DNA from: Bacteroidota bacterium
GTDB lineage: Bacteria > Bacteroidota > Bacteroidia > Chitinophagales > Chitinophagaceae
Length of the DNA stretch: 64,000 nucleotides
Assembly (NCBI GenBank): GCA_023428755.1
Contig: JAEYWX010000005.1
Span: 25,541-89,540, forward strand
Direction of reading: 5' to 3'
Shown: positions 44,694-53,752 of the stretch, in pieces
Numbering within the stretch: the stretch's first letter is position 1
How the letters are laid out: each line of letters starts with the position of its first letter
Notes under the pieces: model-generated
Told to the model about the DNA's origin: nothing
What the model saw: only the letters and a program-made list of their open reading frames with translations
Database searches by the model: none
Made by a program: the position numbers and the translations under genes

Positions 44694-46094
44694 TCAGTAA
44701 TCAACTTTCATTTCCACTCGTCTGTTCATCGCTCTTCCTTTTGCTGTTTTATTATCAGCAATTGGTTTTGTATCGCCATAGCCTTTGTAGGTGATACGTT
44801 TGGCCGCAATTCCTTTGCTGATGAAGTAATCGGCTACAGCTTTCGCTCTGCGTTCACTCCACATCATATTGCGTTCGGGTAAACCAACATTATCGGCATG
44901 CGCATCAATGTTCAGTTTCAGCGATGGGTTTTCTGTGAGCACCTTCGCAACTTCATTTAACGAAGCAAACGATTTTTTCAGGATCACATCACTCGCAAAC
45001 TGGAAGAAAATATTCTTGGCTGCAAATTCTATTTTTTGCTTGATCTCTTCTTTAACTTCAGGACAGCCATTGTTGGCAATAATACCTGCTTCATTCGGGC
45101 ATTTATCTTCTTCATCATTCACACCATCGCCATCCGTATCAGGAATTAAACAGCCATTGTAGCGGGCAAGCCCGGCAACATCTTTACACTTATCATCTTT
45201 GTCGGCCACACCATCATTATCACTGTCGGGGCAACCATTCAATGTTCCTTTCTCGTTCGGGCATTGGTCGTCTTTATCAGCCACGCCATCGGCATCCGCA
45301 TCCGGACAACCATTGAGCGTTCCTTTCTCATTCGGGCATTGATCATCTTTATCGGCCACAGCATCGCCGTCATTATCAGGGCAACCGTTCACTGTTCCTT
45401 TTTCATTCGGGCATTGGTCGTTGACATCAGCAAAACCATCGCCATCTGCATCGGGTGGCAACACCGGTTCAGGAACTGTTACTACAGCTTCGCTTTTCTT
45501 TTTGCCAAACGGATTGTGCTGTGCAAAACTCAGGCTGTAATGCAGGTAATCGTTGTTGATACCGTTGCTGAGTTTTTTGCGCCATTGTGCCTGTAACAAC
45601 AAATACGTGCCTTCGTTAAAACGAAATTGCAAACCGGTTCCAAGTGGTGCATACAATGCAACTTTATCAGGGAAGTAACCGATCCCTAATCCGGCGGTTA
45701 AAAACGGATTCACTCTTGCTTTTTCTTTGAACGCCCGCAGGTGTACCAAGGCATCTAACTGCATGCTGAAACCGGCTTGTCCAACACTATCATCTTTCAC
45801 AAAATTGGCAGGAAAGTTGGAGAAGGTTCCCGTAAAATTACCGGATGCGTCGATCTTATCGGTAAGTCCTTTCCAATAGCTTACACCAAAACCGAACGAC
45901 ATGTTGCCGGGTTTATACCAATCGTTTTGATTGAAGGCTTTGCTAAGCGTTGAATCACTGATGAGTTGCGGAAAACGGTAATCACTCAGGCTGATGTTGT
46001 AGGAAAACAGTCCCGGTTTTTTCAATGATTGCTGAGCAGTAGCATGAATGATACATATCAGTGCAAGGGCAGTTAGTAAGCGGTTTGGTTTCAT
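44694..46094 (-). CDS. OmpA-family outer-membrane protein with thrombospondin-3 repeats
   Basis: A 466-aa protein: signal peptide (ALALICIIHATAQQ), a beta-barrel-like N-terminal domain to about residue 205, then five calcium-binding thrombospondin type 3 repeats of DxDxDGxxD/DQCPNEKGT type (about 212-345). The peptidoglycan-binding OmpA domain follows (NIFFQFASDVILKKSFASL, NIDAHADNVGLPERNMMWSE, KGYGDTKPIADN). It tethers the outer membrane to the cell wall. Three of the repeat units are near identical at DNA level (75 bp each). Single gene, closed by the hairpin at 44641. Confidence 0.93.
   Translation of the reverse strand: MKPNRLLTALALICIIHATAQQSLKKPGLFSYNISLSDYRFPQLISDSTLSKAFNQNDWYKPGNMSFGFGVSYWKGLTDKIDASGNFTGTFSNFPANFVKDDSVGQAGFSMQLDALVHLRAFKEKARVNPFLTAGLGIGYFPDKVALYAPLGTGLQFRFNEGTYLLLQAQWRKKLSNGINNDYLHYSLSFAQHNPFGKKKSEAVVTVPEPVLPPDADGDGFADVNDQCPNEKGTVNGCPDNDGDAVADKDDQCPNEKGTLNGCPDADADGVADKDDQCPNEKGTLNGCPDSDNDGVADKDDKCKDVAGLARYNGCLIPDTDGDGVNDEEDKCPNEAGIIANNGCPEVKEEIKQKIEFAAKNIFFQFASDVILKKSFASLNEVAKVLTENPSLKLNIDAHADNVGLPERNMMWSERRAKAVADYFISKGIAAKRITYKGYGDTKPIADNKTAKGRAMNRRVEMKVDY
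45229..45453 (-). repeat. 75-bp tandem repeats inside the OmpA gene
   Basis: The word ggrcaaccattc recurs exactly every 75 nt at 45229, 45304 and 45379, with the following sequence (gttcctttctcattcggg) highly conserved. Each unit encodes one 25-residue calcium-binding repeat. Confidence 0.85.
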
Positions 46095-46265
46095 AGAAAT
46101 TAATTGAGCGCTAAATTAACGTTCCAAACGGTATTTTCTGTATAAAACTTCATTTCTTTTTGTGCGAAACTCATTGGATTTTTTATAGGTTTTATCAGAA
46201 TGATTGACTAAATTTAAGTAGCTCTTTGATGATACATTATTTACTCACTTTTAAAACTGTTTCCC

Positions 46266-46643
46266 ATGGTTTCAACAGACACAACACAGCTCAACAGGGA
46301 ATGCAGCTCCTGGAGGGAGCATCTGCGTTCCTACCGCAACGAAATGAGTCAACTGAGAGATCAGCTGCAGCTCATGGCCAGCGGTGAAAAAGACAAGGAA
46401 GTCCTTACCGAAGTGGAACATTATCACAACCAATTCTACATTCAGCAGATCAACATCCACGATCTCAAACAAGCGATCAAAACGCACGACCGAAGATTAC
46501 AAATTGAAAAGCTACAACGAAACGGTCAACTATCCGAAGAAGCATTGCAGGAACACGAGCAACTGCACGATCAGTACGAAGTGCTTGAACACACTTTACA
46601 CGAACTGCGAAGTGAATTCAAAAATTTCGTAGCGAAAGCATAG
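46266..46643 (+). CDS. Predicted coiled-coil protein of unknown function
   Basis: A 125-aa, Glu/Gln/His-rich all-helical protein (RNEMSQLRDQLQLMASGEKD, LEHTLHELRSEFKNFV), with no signal peptide or membrane helix. Heptad-like spacing of leucines suggests a two-part coiled coil with a turn near residue 40. No family is recognised. It is alone, about 130 nt upstream of the EF-G paralogue on the same strand. Confidence 0.65.
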   Translation: MVSTDTTQLNRECSSWREHLRSYRNEMSQLRDQLQLMASGEKDKEVLTEVEHYHNQFYIQQINIHDLKQAIKTHDRRLQIEKLQRNGQLSEEALQEHEQLHDQYEVLEHTLHELRSEFKNFVAKA

Positions 46644-46772
46644 TCTTTCTTTTATCTGTCAAAGACAACCTCCCAGCCACCCATTCAATTCTATCTGTAC
46701 CAGTGCAGTTTATGCCTGTAGGTGCATCTGTATGCACACAGGTAATTGTTTACATTTTAAAACTTGAATGTT

Positions 46773-48911
46773 ATGGCAGACTTTGATACCTCACACGTAA
46801 AAAACATTGTCTTGCTGGGCCATGCCGGCTCCGGTAAGACAACATTAGGGGAATGCATGTTGTATGAAGCAGGCATTATTACCCGCCGCGGCTCTATTGC
46901 AGAACGTAATACCGTAGCCGATTATCATGAATTGGAACAGGAACGGGGTAATTCTGTTTTTTCCAAACTCTTACACAGCAAATGGCGTGGATACAAGATC
47001 AACATTATTGATACGCCGGGATACGATGATTTTGTAGGCGAAGTGATCAGCGCTTTACGAGTGGCCGATACAGGTGTAATGCTCCTCAACGCATCACGTG
47101 GTGTGGAAGTGGGTACCGATATTATTTGGGATTACACCGAGCAGTTTAAAACACCCATGATCTTTGCTGTTAACAAACTCGATGAAGAAGCGGCTGATTT
47201 TGACAAAACGGTTGCTGAAGCCAAGGCACATTTTGGTTCAAACATTACGGTGGTGCAATATCCACGGCAACAGGGTGCAGGGTTTCACGAGATCATTGAT
47301 GTGCTGCGTATGACGATGTATAAATTCAAAGACAGCGGCGGCAAACCGGAGAAACTACCCATTCCCGATGATGAAAAAGAGAGAGCCGATAACTTACACA
47401 AAGAATTAATTGAAGCCGTTGCCGGAAATGATGAAACATTGATGGAAAAATATTTCGACAAAGGAGAGTTGGATGAAGATGAGATCAAAGCCGGTATGAA
47501 AAAAGCAATGATCAATCATGATCTGTTTCCGCTGTTCTGTTTATCAGGTGAGCGCAACATGGGCAGCGGCCGTTTGATGGGTTTTATTGATAACGTGTGC
47601 CCCAGTGCCAATGAAATGCCTCCGCAAAAAACAAAAGCAGGTGGTACTTTAACCTGCGATGCCAATGGCCCGGCCTGTATTTTTATTTACAAAACAGTTA
47701 GCGAACCGCATGTGGGCGAACTGAGTTTCTTTAAAGTGTACAGCGGTACCATTAAAGCAGGCATGGAACTGGTAAATGAAACAACCGGTGTGGCTGAAAA
47801 AATTTCGCAGCTCTATGTGGTGGAAGGAAACAAACGCACACAGGTAAATGAATTAACAGCAGGTGATATTGGCGCAACTTTAAAACTGCGGAATACACAT
47901 GTAAACAATACGCTGCACGATAAAGGGAAAGATATTGAATTGCTGCCCATTGAATTTCCGGCATCCAATCTTACCATGGCAATTGAAAGTACCAAGAAAG
48001 GAGAGGAAGAAAAACTGGCAACCGCTTTACACGATCTGCGGCATGAAGATCCAACATTCAAAGTAGAAGTCTCACCCGAATTAAAACAAACGTTGATCCA
48101 TTGCCAGGGCGATATGCATTTAGCCGTTGCTAAATGGAAAATTGAACACCAGCATAAACTGGAAGTGAAGTTTACCAAGCCCCGTATTCCATACCGGGAA
48201 ACAATTCGCCGCAGTGCCGATAGTATGTACCGGCATAAAAAACAAAGTGGTGGTAACGGACAGTTTGGTGAAGTGCATTTGCGGATTGAACCCTGGTACG
48301 AAGGAATGCCCGAGCCGGCCGATTTGAATGTACGAGGTAAAGAAACACATGAACTTCCTTGGGGCGGAAAATTAGTGTACTACAATTGTATTGTTGGTGG
48401 TGCCATTGATCAGCGGTTTCTTCCATCGATCTTAAAAGGTGTAATGGAAAAAATGGCCGAAGGTCCACTAACGGGGTCGTATGTACGAGATGTACGTGTA
48501 AGTGTGTTTGATGGAAAAATGCATCCGGTTGACAGTAACGATATTTCGTTCAAGATCGCCGGCTTGCAGGCATTCCGCCAGGCATTTCAACAGGCCGATC
48601 CACAGATACTGGAACCAATGTATCATGTAGAAGTGCTGTGTCCCGAAGATCTTACCGGTGCAGTAATTGGTGATCTGCAAACACGCCGTGCAATGGTGGA
48701 AGGTATGGATACCGAAGGACATTTTACAAAAGTGATCGCTAAAGTTCCGTTGGCCGAAATGCAGGATTACAGCAGTAATCTCCGTTCGTTTACACAGGGC
48801 CGTGCAAAATTCCGGATGCATTTCCTGGAATACGAACCATTGCCATTTGAAGTACAACGCAAACTGGCTGACGAATACAGTAAAGTGGCGAAGGAAGAAG
48901 TGATGGCGTAG
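46773..48911 (+). CDS. Elongation factor G-like GTPase (EF-G2 type)
   Basis: The ATG at 46773 gives 712 aa; a TTG three codons upstream is less likely. The product has the EF-G layout: P-loop GHAGSGKTTL near residue 12, switch II DTPGYDDFVGEV, NKLDEEAAD for guanine recognition, then domain II (ACIFIYKTVSEPHVGELSFF), III, IV (YRETIRRSADSMYRHKKQSG) and V (GVMEKMAEGPLTGSYVRDVR). The sequence GHAGSGKTTL and DTPGYDDF, rather than AHIDAGKTTT and DTPGHVDF, mark it as a paralogue of the EF-G2 group, not the main translocase. The precise role is unknown. A terminator follows at 48932. Confidence 0.92.
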   Translation: MADFDTSHVKNIVLLGHAGSGKTTLGECMLYEAGIITRRGSIAERNTVADYHELEQERGNSVFSKLLHSKWRGYKINIIDTPGYDDFVGEVISALRVADTGVMLLNASRGVEVGTDIIWDYTEQFKTPMIFAVNKLDEEAADFDKTVAEAKAHFGSNITVVQYPRQQGAGFHEIIDVLRMTMYKFKDSGGKPEKLPIPDDEKERADNLHKELIEAVAGNDETLMEKYFDKGELDEDEIKAGMKKAMINHDLFPLFCLSGERNMGSGRLMGFIDNVCPSANEMPPQKTKAGGTLTCDANGPACIFIYKTVSEPHVGELSFFKVYSGTIKAGMELVNETTGVAEKISQLYVVEGNKRTQVNELTAGDIGATLKLRNTHVNNTLHDKGKDIELLPIEFPASNLTMAIESTKKGEEEKLATALHDLRHEDPTFKVEVSPELKQTLIHCQGDMHLAVAKWKIEHQHKLEVKFTKPRIPYRETIRRSADSMYRHKKQSGGNGQFGEVHLRIEPWYEGMPEPADLNVRGKETHELPWGGKLVYYNCIVGGAIDQRFLPSILKGVMEKMAEGPLTGSYVRDVRVSVFDGKMHPVDSNDISFKIAGLQAFRQAFQQADPQILEPMYHVEVLCPEDLTGAVIGDLQTRRAMVEGMDTEGHFTKVIAKVPLAEMQDYSSNLRSFTQGRAKFRMHFLEYEPLPFEVQRKLADEYSKVAKEEVMA

Positions 48912-48931
48912 AATTTACTGATACAGTTTAT

Positions 48932-48966
48932 AAAAATCCTGCTGATAAGTGTTAGCAGGATTTTTT
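48932..48966 (+). terminator. Terminator after the EF-G-like gene
   Basis: AAAAATCCTGCT and AGCAGGATTTTT form a 12-bp stem with a 10-nt loop and end in a T run, 20 nt after the stop. Confidence 0.88.
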
Positions 48967-49114
48967 GTTTATTTATCTGCCTGTAACAACAGGATAGTTT
49001 ACATTTCAATTTTAATTTATCTTCCCAGCATAAAATGAGCCACAATAAACGTTATTGCCAACTGAGATGTTCAATGGCGAATAACATGTGGCAAAAAAAT
49101 TATAATACGAACAC

Positions 49115-50650
49115 ATGAATCAAACGAATGCTTCCTCTTCCATCTGGAAAGTAATTGCCGCTTCCTCGATGGGTACTATGATCGAATGGTACGATTTCTA
49201 CATTTTTGGTATGTTGGCCAAAACAATCTCCGTACAATTTTTTCCTGAAGGCAATGATGTGGCAGCGTTATTAAGTACACTCGCCATTTTTGCAGCCGGT
49301 TTTATTGTTCGTCCGTTTGGTGCGTTATTATTCGGACGGCTTGGCGATTTGATCGGTCGCAAGTACACGTTCTTGTTAACACTTGTGTTGATGGGTTCGT
49401 CCACCTTTCTAATTGGTCTTGTGCCAGGTTATAAAACCATTGGTGTATTGGCACCCATACTCGTGTTGATACTTCGTTTGGTACAAGGCCTTGCATTGGG
49501 TGGTGAATATGGTGGTGCCGCTACGTATGTGGCCGAACATGCGCCATCGAACAAACGGGGTTTTTATACCAGCTGGATACAAACCACTGCAACGCTTGGT
49601 TTATTTGTTGCATTGGGTGTAATACTGTTGGTGAAATCGAGCATGAGCGATGCGGCTTTTGATGCAGAGTGGGGTGGCTGGCGTTATCCGTTCTGGTTGT
49701 CGATTTTGTTAGTGGGTGTTTCTATCTACATCCGTATGAAGATGAAAGAATCGCCGTTGTTTGCCAAATTGAAACACGAAGGCAAAACATCGGTGAATCC
49801 GTTGAAAGAAAGTTTCAGCCACAAAGGAAATTTTAAAATGGTGTTGCTCGCATTGTTTGGTGCAGTAATGGGGCAGGGAGTTATCTGGTACACCGGTCAG
49901 TTTTATGCACAGAGTTTTCTGGAAACAAAAGTGATGCTCAATTTTGAACAGAGCCGAACGATTCTGTTATGGGCGATTTTATTTGCGACACCCTTCTTTG
50001 TTTTCTTTGGATGGTTGAGTGATCGTATTGGCCGCAAGTGGATCATGTTGATCGGGATGTTGCTGGGTGTGCTGTTCTATCGTCCCATCTATCAGAGTTT
50101 CCTCGACAGTGTAGATCATACAAAAATTGAATTTGTGGATCTGCAGGTGAAGGGTAAACCAATTATTGAAGCAGAACCAATTGGTACTGCCAAAGATTTT
50201 ATTCGGAGCACTACTACTTCGTATGTTTCTGCAAACGGCTGGGGGTATACTGAAATTGTAAAAGATACAGTTATTCAACAGCCAGATGGAATTAAAACCG
50301 GTTCTTCTACCAGGTATATTGATCGGCATTTGCCCTCATCCGTTTTTTGGAAATTTGTATGGCTGGTTTTTATCCAGATCTTTTTTGTAACAATGGTGTA
50401 TGGTCCGGTGGCCGCCTTCCTGGTTGAATTATTTCCAACAAAGATCCGTTATACGTCTATGTCGTTGCCATATCATATCGGTAACGGTGTGTTTGGCGGA
50501 TTGGTTCCATTCATTGGTTTGCTGCTCACCACCAGTTTCCCGTCCGATGCATTGGTGGGGCTTTGGTATCCCATCATTGTTGCAGCGCTGTGTTTTGTAA
50601 TTGGTGCTTTGTATCTCAACAATAAAATTGATCCCAACGTAAACGATTAA
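49115..50650 (+). CDS. MFS transporter, metabolite:H+ symporter (MHS) family
   Basis: A 511-aa inner-membrane carrier with the MHS signature: GTMIEWYDFYIFG near residue 15 in the first helix, FGRLGDLIGRKYTF near 74 and LGGEYGGAATYVAEHAPSNK near 125. The paired motif SDRIGRKWI follows helix 8. An insertion of about 85 hydrophilic residues (roughly 335-420, from FLDSVDHTKIEFVDL to RYIDRHLPSS) lies between helices 9 and 10. Relatives carry small organic acids or osmolytes such as proline, betaine or shikimate; substrate here is unknown. The small membrane protein gene starts 3 nt after its stop. Confidence 0.9.
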   Translation: MNQTNASSSIWKVIAASSMGTMIEWYDFYIFGMLAKTISVQFFPEGNDVAALLSTLAIFAAGFIVRPFGALLFGRLGDLIGRKYTFLLTLVLMGSSTFLIGLVPGYKTIGVLAPILVLILRLVQGLALGGEYGGAATYVAEHAPSNKRGFYTSWIQTTATLGLFVALGVILLVKSSMSDAAFDAEWGGWRYPFWLSILLVGVSIYIRMKMKESPLFAKLKHEGKTSVNPLKESFSHKGNFKMVLLALFGAVMGQGVIWYTGQFYAQSFLETKVMLNFEQSRTILLWAILFATPFFVFFGWLSDRIGRKWIMLIGMLLGVLFYRPIYQSFLDSVDHTKIEFVDLQVKGKPIIEAEPIGTAKDFIRSTTTSYVSANGWGYTEIVKDTVIQQPDGIKTGSSTRYIDRHLPSSVFWKFVWLVFIQIFFVTMVYGPVAAFLVELFPTKIRYTSMSLPYHIGNGVFGGLVPFIGLLLTTSFPSDALVGLWYPIIVAALCFVIGALYLNNKIDPNVND

Positions 50651-50653
50651 TAT

Positions 50654-50905
50654 ATGAACAACTTAAAACGATTGGCAGGTATTGTATGGATGATCACGGG
50701 TCCGGCCGTTTTTGTATTGCTATTGATGGCTGCCTGGTATAATATTGACAGTGCCGGCACAAAAGATATCAACAAACCGATTCCATGGATTATTATCATC
50801 GCTATCTTTTCACCCATTGTAATTGGGTTGGTGATTTTTGGCTGGTATGCATTCAAAGGTGAATACGATCACTTACCTGAAGATTCAACGGAAGTAACTG
50901 ACTAA
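50654..50905 (+). CDS. Small two-helix membrane protein coupled to the MFS gene
   Basis: An 83-aa protein with two membrane helices (IVWMITGPAVFVLLLMAAWY and WIIIIAIFSPIVIGLVIFGW) and an acidic cytoplasmic tail. It begins 3 nt after the transporter stop, so it is almost certainly co-translated; it may be an accessory subunit of the carrier. The family is known from similar placement behind MHS transporters in Bacteroidota, as I recall, but has no assigned function. Confidence 0.75.
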   Translation: MNNLKRLAGIVWMITGPAVFVLLLMAAWYNIDSAGTKDINKPIPWIIIIAIFSPIVIGLVIFGWYAFKGEYDHLPEDSTEVTD

Positions 50906-50929
50906 ACTTCAGTATCCGTTTGTGAAGTA

Positions 50930-50956
50930 AAAACACCGGGCATTGCCCGGTGTTTT
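50930..50956. terminator. Terminator after the MFS operon
   Basis: AAAACACCGGGC-ATT-GCCCGGTGTTTT, a perfect 12-bp stem with a 3-nt loop and a T run. The A run on the left lets it also end the convergent dodecin transcript. Confidence 0.9.
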
Positions 50957-50974
50957 TTTTGTAATGTGATTTTC

Positions 50975-51175
50975 TTATTCCAACCGGAACGATATTTTAC
51001 AAACACATCCAAATGTAGTTACCTGTCCGTCTTTTACATGTGCTTTAATATCCTGTACATACACCGAATCGATATTGCGTACTGTTTTAGATGCTTCGGC
51101 AACGGCTTGTCGAACGGCATCATCAATTCCTTTTTCGGAAGAAGCGATCACTTCAATTACTTTCACAATTGGCAT
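50975..51175 (-). CDS. Dodecin
   Basis: A 66-aa flavin-binding protein. MPIVKVIEVIASSEKGIDDA, AVAEASKTVRNIDSVYVQDI and VTTFGCVCKISFRLE follow the beta-alpha-beta-beta pattern of dodecins, which form hollow dodecamers that store riboflavin, FMN or coenzyme A in the cytoplasm. Length and motif order are canonical. It is a single gene, terminated at 50930-50956. Confidence 0.92.
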   Translation of the reverse strand: MPIVKVIEVIASSEKGIDDAVRQAVAEASKTVRNIDSVYVQDIKAHVKDGQVTTFGCVCKISFRLE

Positions 51176-51524
51176 AGCTGTAAGTTTTTGATGTTTATAA
51201 ATTGGTTTGTTGCTTTAAGTTATACAAACTAATCCAGAACATCAACCTTTTTTTGGCGCAGGTGAACGTTGATTTGTAGTGCATCAACGTACAGCTGTAA
51301 GTAGTTCTGTGTACTATCTCAAAATAAATTAGTTAAAAGCCCGCTGTCACCACCACTTCGTTGTTTCAACAACTAATTTTGTAAAAAAACTGGAAGTGAT
51401 CCGCTAACCTTCTATCTCTTCCCTTTGTAAAGACATTTCACCCGACCAACTGTTTTAGAAGCACTAAGTAGAAATCCTTAGAATCGAAAATTGTAAACCA
51501 TACAGCAAATCCTGCTGTAAAAAA
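51176..51524. other. Intergenic spacer with one hairpin
   Basis: No gene seen in 349 bp. ACGTTGAT and ATCAACGT (51266-51290) form a perfect 8-bp stem with a 9-nt loop; the preceding word ttggcgcaggt recurs near 41134, in another repeat cluster. Confidence 0.5.
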
Positions 51525-52754
51525 ATGTACGTATCTGATGCAATCGTCAACTGCGTACACATTATGAAAACAATGATTATTGCTCCCATACCACGGTCAG
51601 AAGAAATGCGGCTTGCCGATCTTCATCTGTACGATCTCCTTGATACTGTAGAAGAGGCTGCCTTTGATGAACTGCGTGAGCTGGCGGCACAAATCTGCAA
51701 TTGTCCTGTATCACTCATTACACTGGTTGATAAGGACCGTCAATGGTTTAAATCGAAACAAGGGGTTGATGTATCAGAAACAAGACGTGATGTTTCGTTT
51801 TGCTCACATGCCATTTTAGATGATGAAGTGATGGTGGTGGAAGATGCCACAAAAGATGATCGTTTTTTTGATAATCCATTTGTTGATGGCGACATGCATG
51901 TACGGTTTTATGCAGGTGCTCCCATTGTTTCACCTACGGGGCAAAAACTGGGAACCATTTGTGTACTTGATCAACAACCTCGGAAACTTACTGCTGCGCA
52001 GGAACGGGCATTGGAACTATTATCGAACCAGGTAACAAGGCTGCTTGAGTTACGCTTAAAATCAAAAGTGATTGAAGAGCGCTCGGCTGAGTTGATCCGG
52101 ATCAAGAACCAGGCGGTCAGCAATCTTATTAAGGAGCAGGATGAAGAAAATTTATCAGTCGCCAAAGAACTCCACGAAAATATTGCACAGGAACTTGCTG
52201 CCAGTCGTTTGTACCTCACAATGGCAGCCAGTAACGAGCAAAACAGAATGCAACATCTGCAGGATGCCAATGACGCTATTGCCAATGCGTTGAATGATGT
52301 GAAAAATCTTTCATACAATATAAGTCCTACAACGCTGGATGAAGTGCCTGTGCGTGAGTTGTTTGAAGATTTCCTGTTTCAGAAGCAGGATGCTTTTTCG
52401 TTTTCCGTTGAGTTGAAAGTGATTGGAGATACCGATCGTATCGAATTTTCACAGTCGATGAATTGTGTAAAAATTGCTGAATCATGGCTTCAGGTATTGC
52501 AGGCCGATAAAGGGATCAGGCATGTGACTATCCGTTTGCATATAGGTGATGATGTGCAGCTTTGTATTGATGATGATGCCAGCAAACGATTTGTAAAAAA
52601 TCGGGAGAAAAGTCTTATCAGAAGTATTGTTTATTATCGGGTGGTGAGTATGAATGGTGCAATTAAATTTACCGACACAAGTACTCAACAAAACAGATTT
52701 TGTGTAACGTTTCCTGTTTTGCAAAGTGAAAAAAACAATTTTGCTAATCCCTGA
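51525..52754 (+). CDS. GAF-domain sensor kinase with degenerate ATPase domain
   Basis: A 409-aa cytoplasmic protein; the ATG at 51525 follows an A-rich leader, and an ATG at 51564 is an alternative. The GAF domain covers about residues 35-175 (LITLVDKDRQWFKSKQGVDV, FCSHAIL, FYAGAPIVSPTGQKLGTICV). A HisKA_3-type helix with His217 in AKELHENIAQELAASRLYL follows. The last 130 residues have the length of an HATPase domain but lack recognisable N and G boxes (DDASKRFVKNREKS in their place), so ATP binding is doubtful. No response regulator is adjacent. It may be a pseudokinase that modulates another NarL-type kinase. Its 3' end overlaps the convergent CvpA-CAP gene by 11 nt. Confidence 0.8.
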   Translation: MYVSDAIVNCVHIMKTMIIAPIPRSEEMRLADLHLYDLLDTVEEAAFDELRELAAQICNCPVSLITLVDKDRQWFKSKQGVDVSETRRDVSFCSHAILDDEVMVVEDATKDDRFFDNPFVDGDMHVRFYAGAPIVSPTGQKLGTICVLDQQPRKLTAAQERALELLSNQVTRLLELRLKSKVIEERSAELIRIKNQAVSNLIKEQDEENLSVAKELHENIAQELAASRLYLTMAASNEQNRMQHLQDANDAIANALNDVKNLSYNISPTTLDEVPVRELFEDFLFQKQDAFSFSVELKVIGDTDRIEFSQSMNCVKIAESWLQVLQADKGIRHVTIRLHIGDDVQLCIDDDASKRFVKNREKSLIRSIVYYRVVSMNGAIKFTDTSTQQNRFCVTFPVLQSEKNNFANP

Positions 52755-53676
52755 ATTCCTGCGAGATCATCAGTCCGTTTTTTCCACCATCCACAATGCC
52801 GATCCCAACGCGGCCAAAAGATTTGTTGAGGATGGCTGCACGGTGGCTGGGCGATTTCATCAATCCTTTGTGCGCTTCTGCAAGTGTGGAAGCATAGGCA
52901 AGATTTTCGCCGGCTTTTCGATACGTAATACCTGCCTGCTTCATGCGTTGAAATGGATCTTTCCCCTCGGGTGTATTGTGCGAAAAATATCCTCTCGTCA
53001 GCATATCGGCTGAATGCGCCCTTGCTACTTTTTTTAACGCTTCATCCACCTGCAATAATTTCAAACCCCGTTGTTTTCGTTCAGCATTCACCAACAACAG
53101 CATTTGGTATTCAAGATCGGGCCGTACAGAAAAATACGAAGTGGAATAAATTACGGGTTCCCTTGAAGTTGCAGTGTTGTGTGAAAGTACAGGCGATAAA
53201 TACTCCTGCACCAATGGAGCAAGCATCGTTTCTGCATCTGTTGTGTAGGGCGAAAGCGCAGCTGCTATTTTACTTTCACCTGTTTCCATGCGGATATTTT
53301 CAGATGCTGCGAGTGTAAGCATACGTGCTGTAACAGCACTGATGATGATGCCGGTTAACAGACCCGGCACAAGTCCTGTAAGTTTATCGGTAAGATGAAT
53401 CGTGGATTTGCCACCTGAGATCAACCGCTGCAGCAACGATAAGAATAAATAGGAGAGTGAAAAAATGATGGTTGTTGCAACGGGCAAATACCATTGTTGT
53501 AGTTGCGGAAACTGTTTGGTCATTTCTTCAACAGTGGCTGTATAAAATAAAACAGCAAAAGCAGCTGATGCAGTCCATTTGATCAATTCCGCTAACAAAC
53601 GCAATGCTCCATACCTGTAACCGATAAATGTTGACAGAAGAATGAGCACACCCAAAAGAAGATCAACTGTATTCAT
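52744..53676 (-). CDS. CvpA-CAP fusion membrane protein
   Basis: From the ATG at 53676 the product is 310 aa. The N-terminal half is a CvpA-type membrane domain with four helices (VDLLLGVLILLSTFIGY; WTASAAFAVLFYT; YLPVATTIIFSLSYLFLSLL; LVPGLLTGIIISAVTARML). After a linker, the C-terminal 130 residues are a CAP/SCP domain: QMLLLVNAERKQRGLKLLQV, ARAHSADMLTRGYFSHNTPE, AGENLAYAS and SPSHRAAILNKSFGRVGIGI, with the conserved histidines and glutamate. The CAP part should face the periplasm. CvpA proteins support cell-envelope and peptidoglycan homeostasis, and CAP domains bind lipids, cell wall or metals. Confidence 0.88.
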   Translation of the reverse strand: MNTVDLLLGVLILLSTFIGYRYGALRLLAELIKWTASAAFAVLFYTATVEEMTKQFPQLQQWYLPVATTIIFSLSYLFLSLLQRLISGGKSTIHLTDKLTGLVPGLLTGIIISAVTARMLTLAASENIRMETGESKIAAALSPYTTDAETMLAPLVQEYLSPVLSHNTATSREPVIYSTSYFSVRPDLEYQMLLLVNAERKQRGLKLLQVDEALKKVARAHSADMLTRGYFSHNTPEGKDPFQRMKQAGITYRKAGENLAYASTLAEAHKGLMKSPSHRAAILNKSFGRVGIGIVDGGKNGLMISQEFRD

Positions 53677-53752
53677 GAAAAAAAGTTGATGTAAAAAAGC
53701 GGAGATCAACATGTGTACAGATGATCCCCGCTTACAGTAACGTTATAACGGT

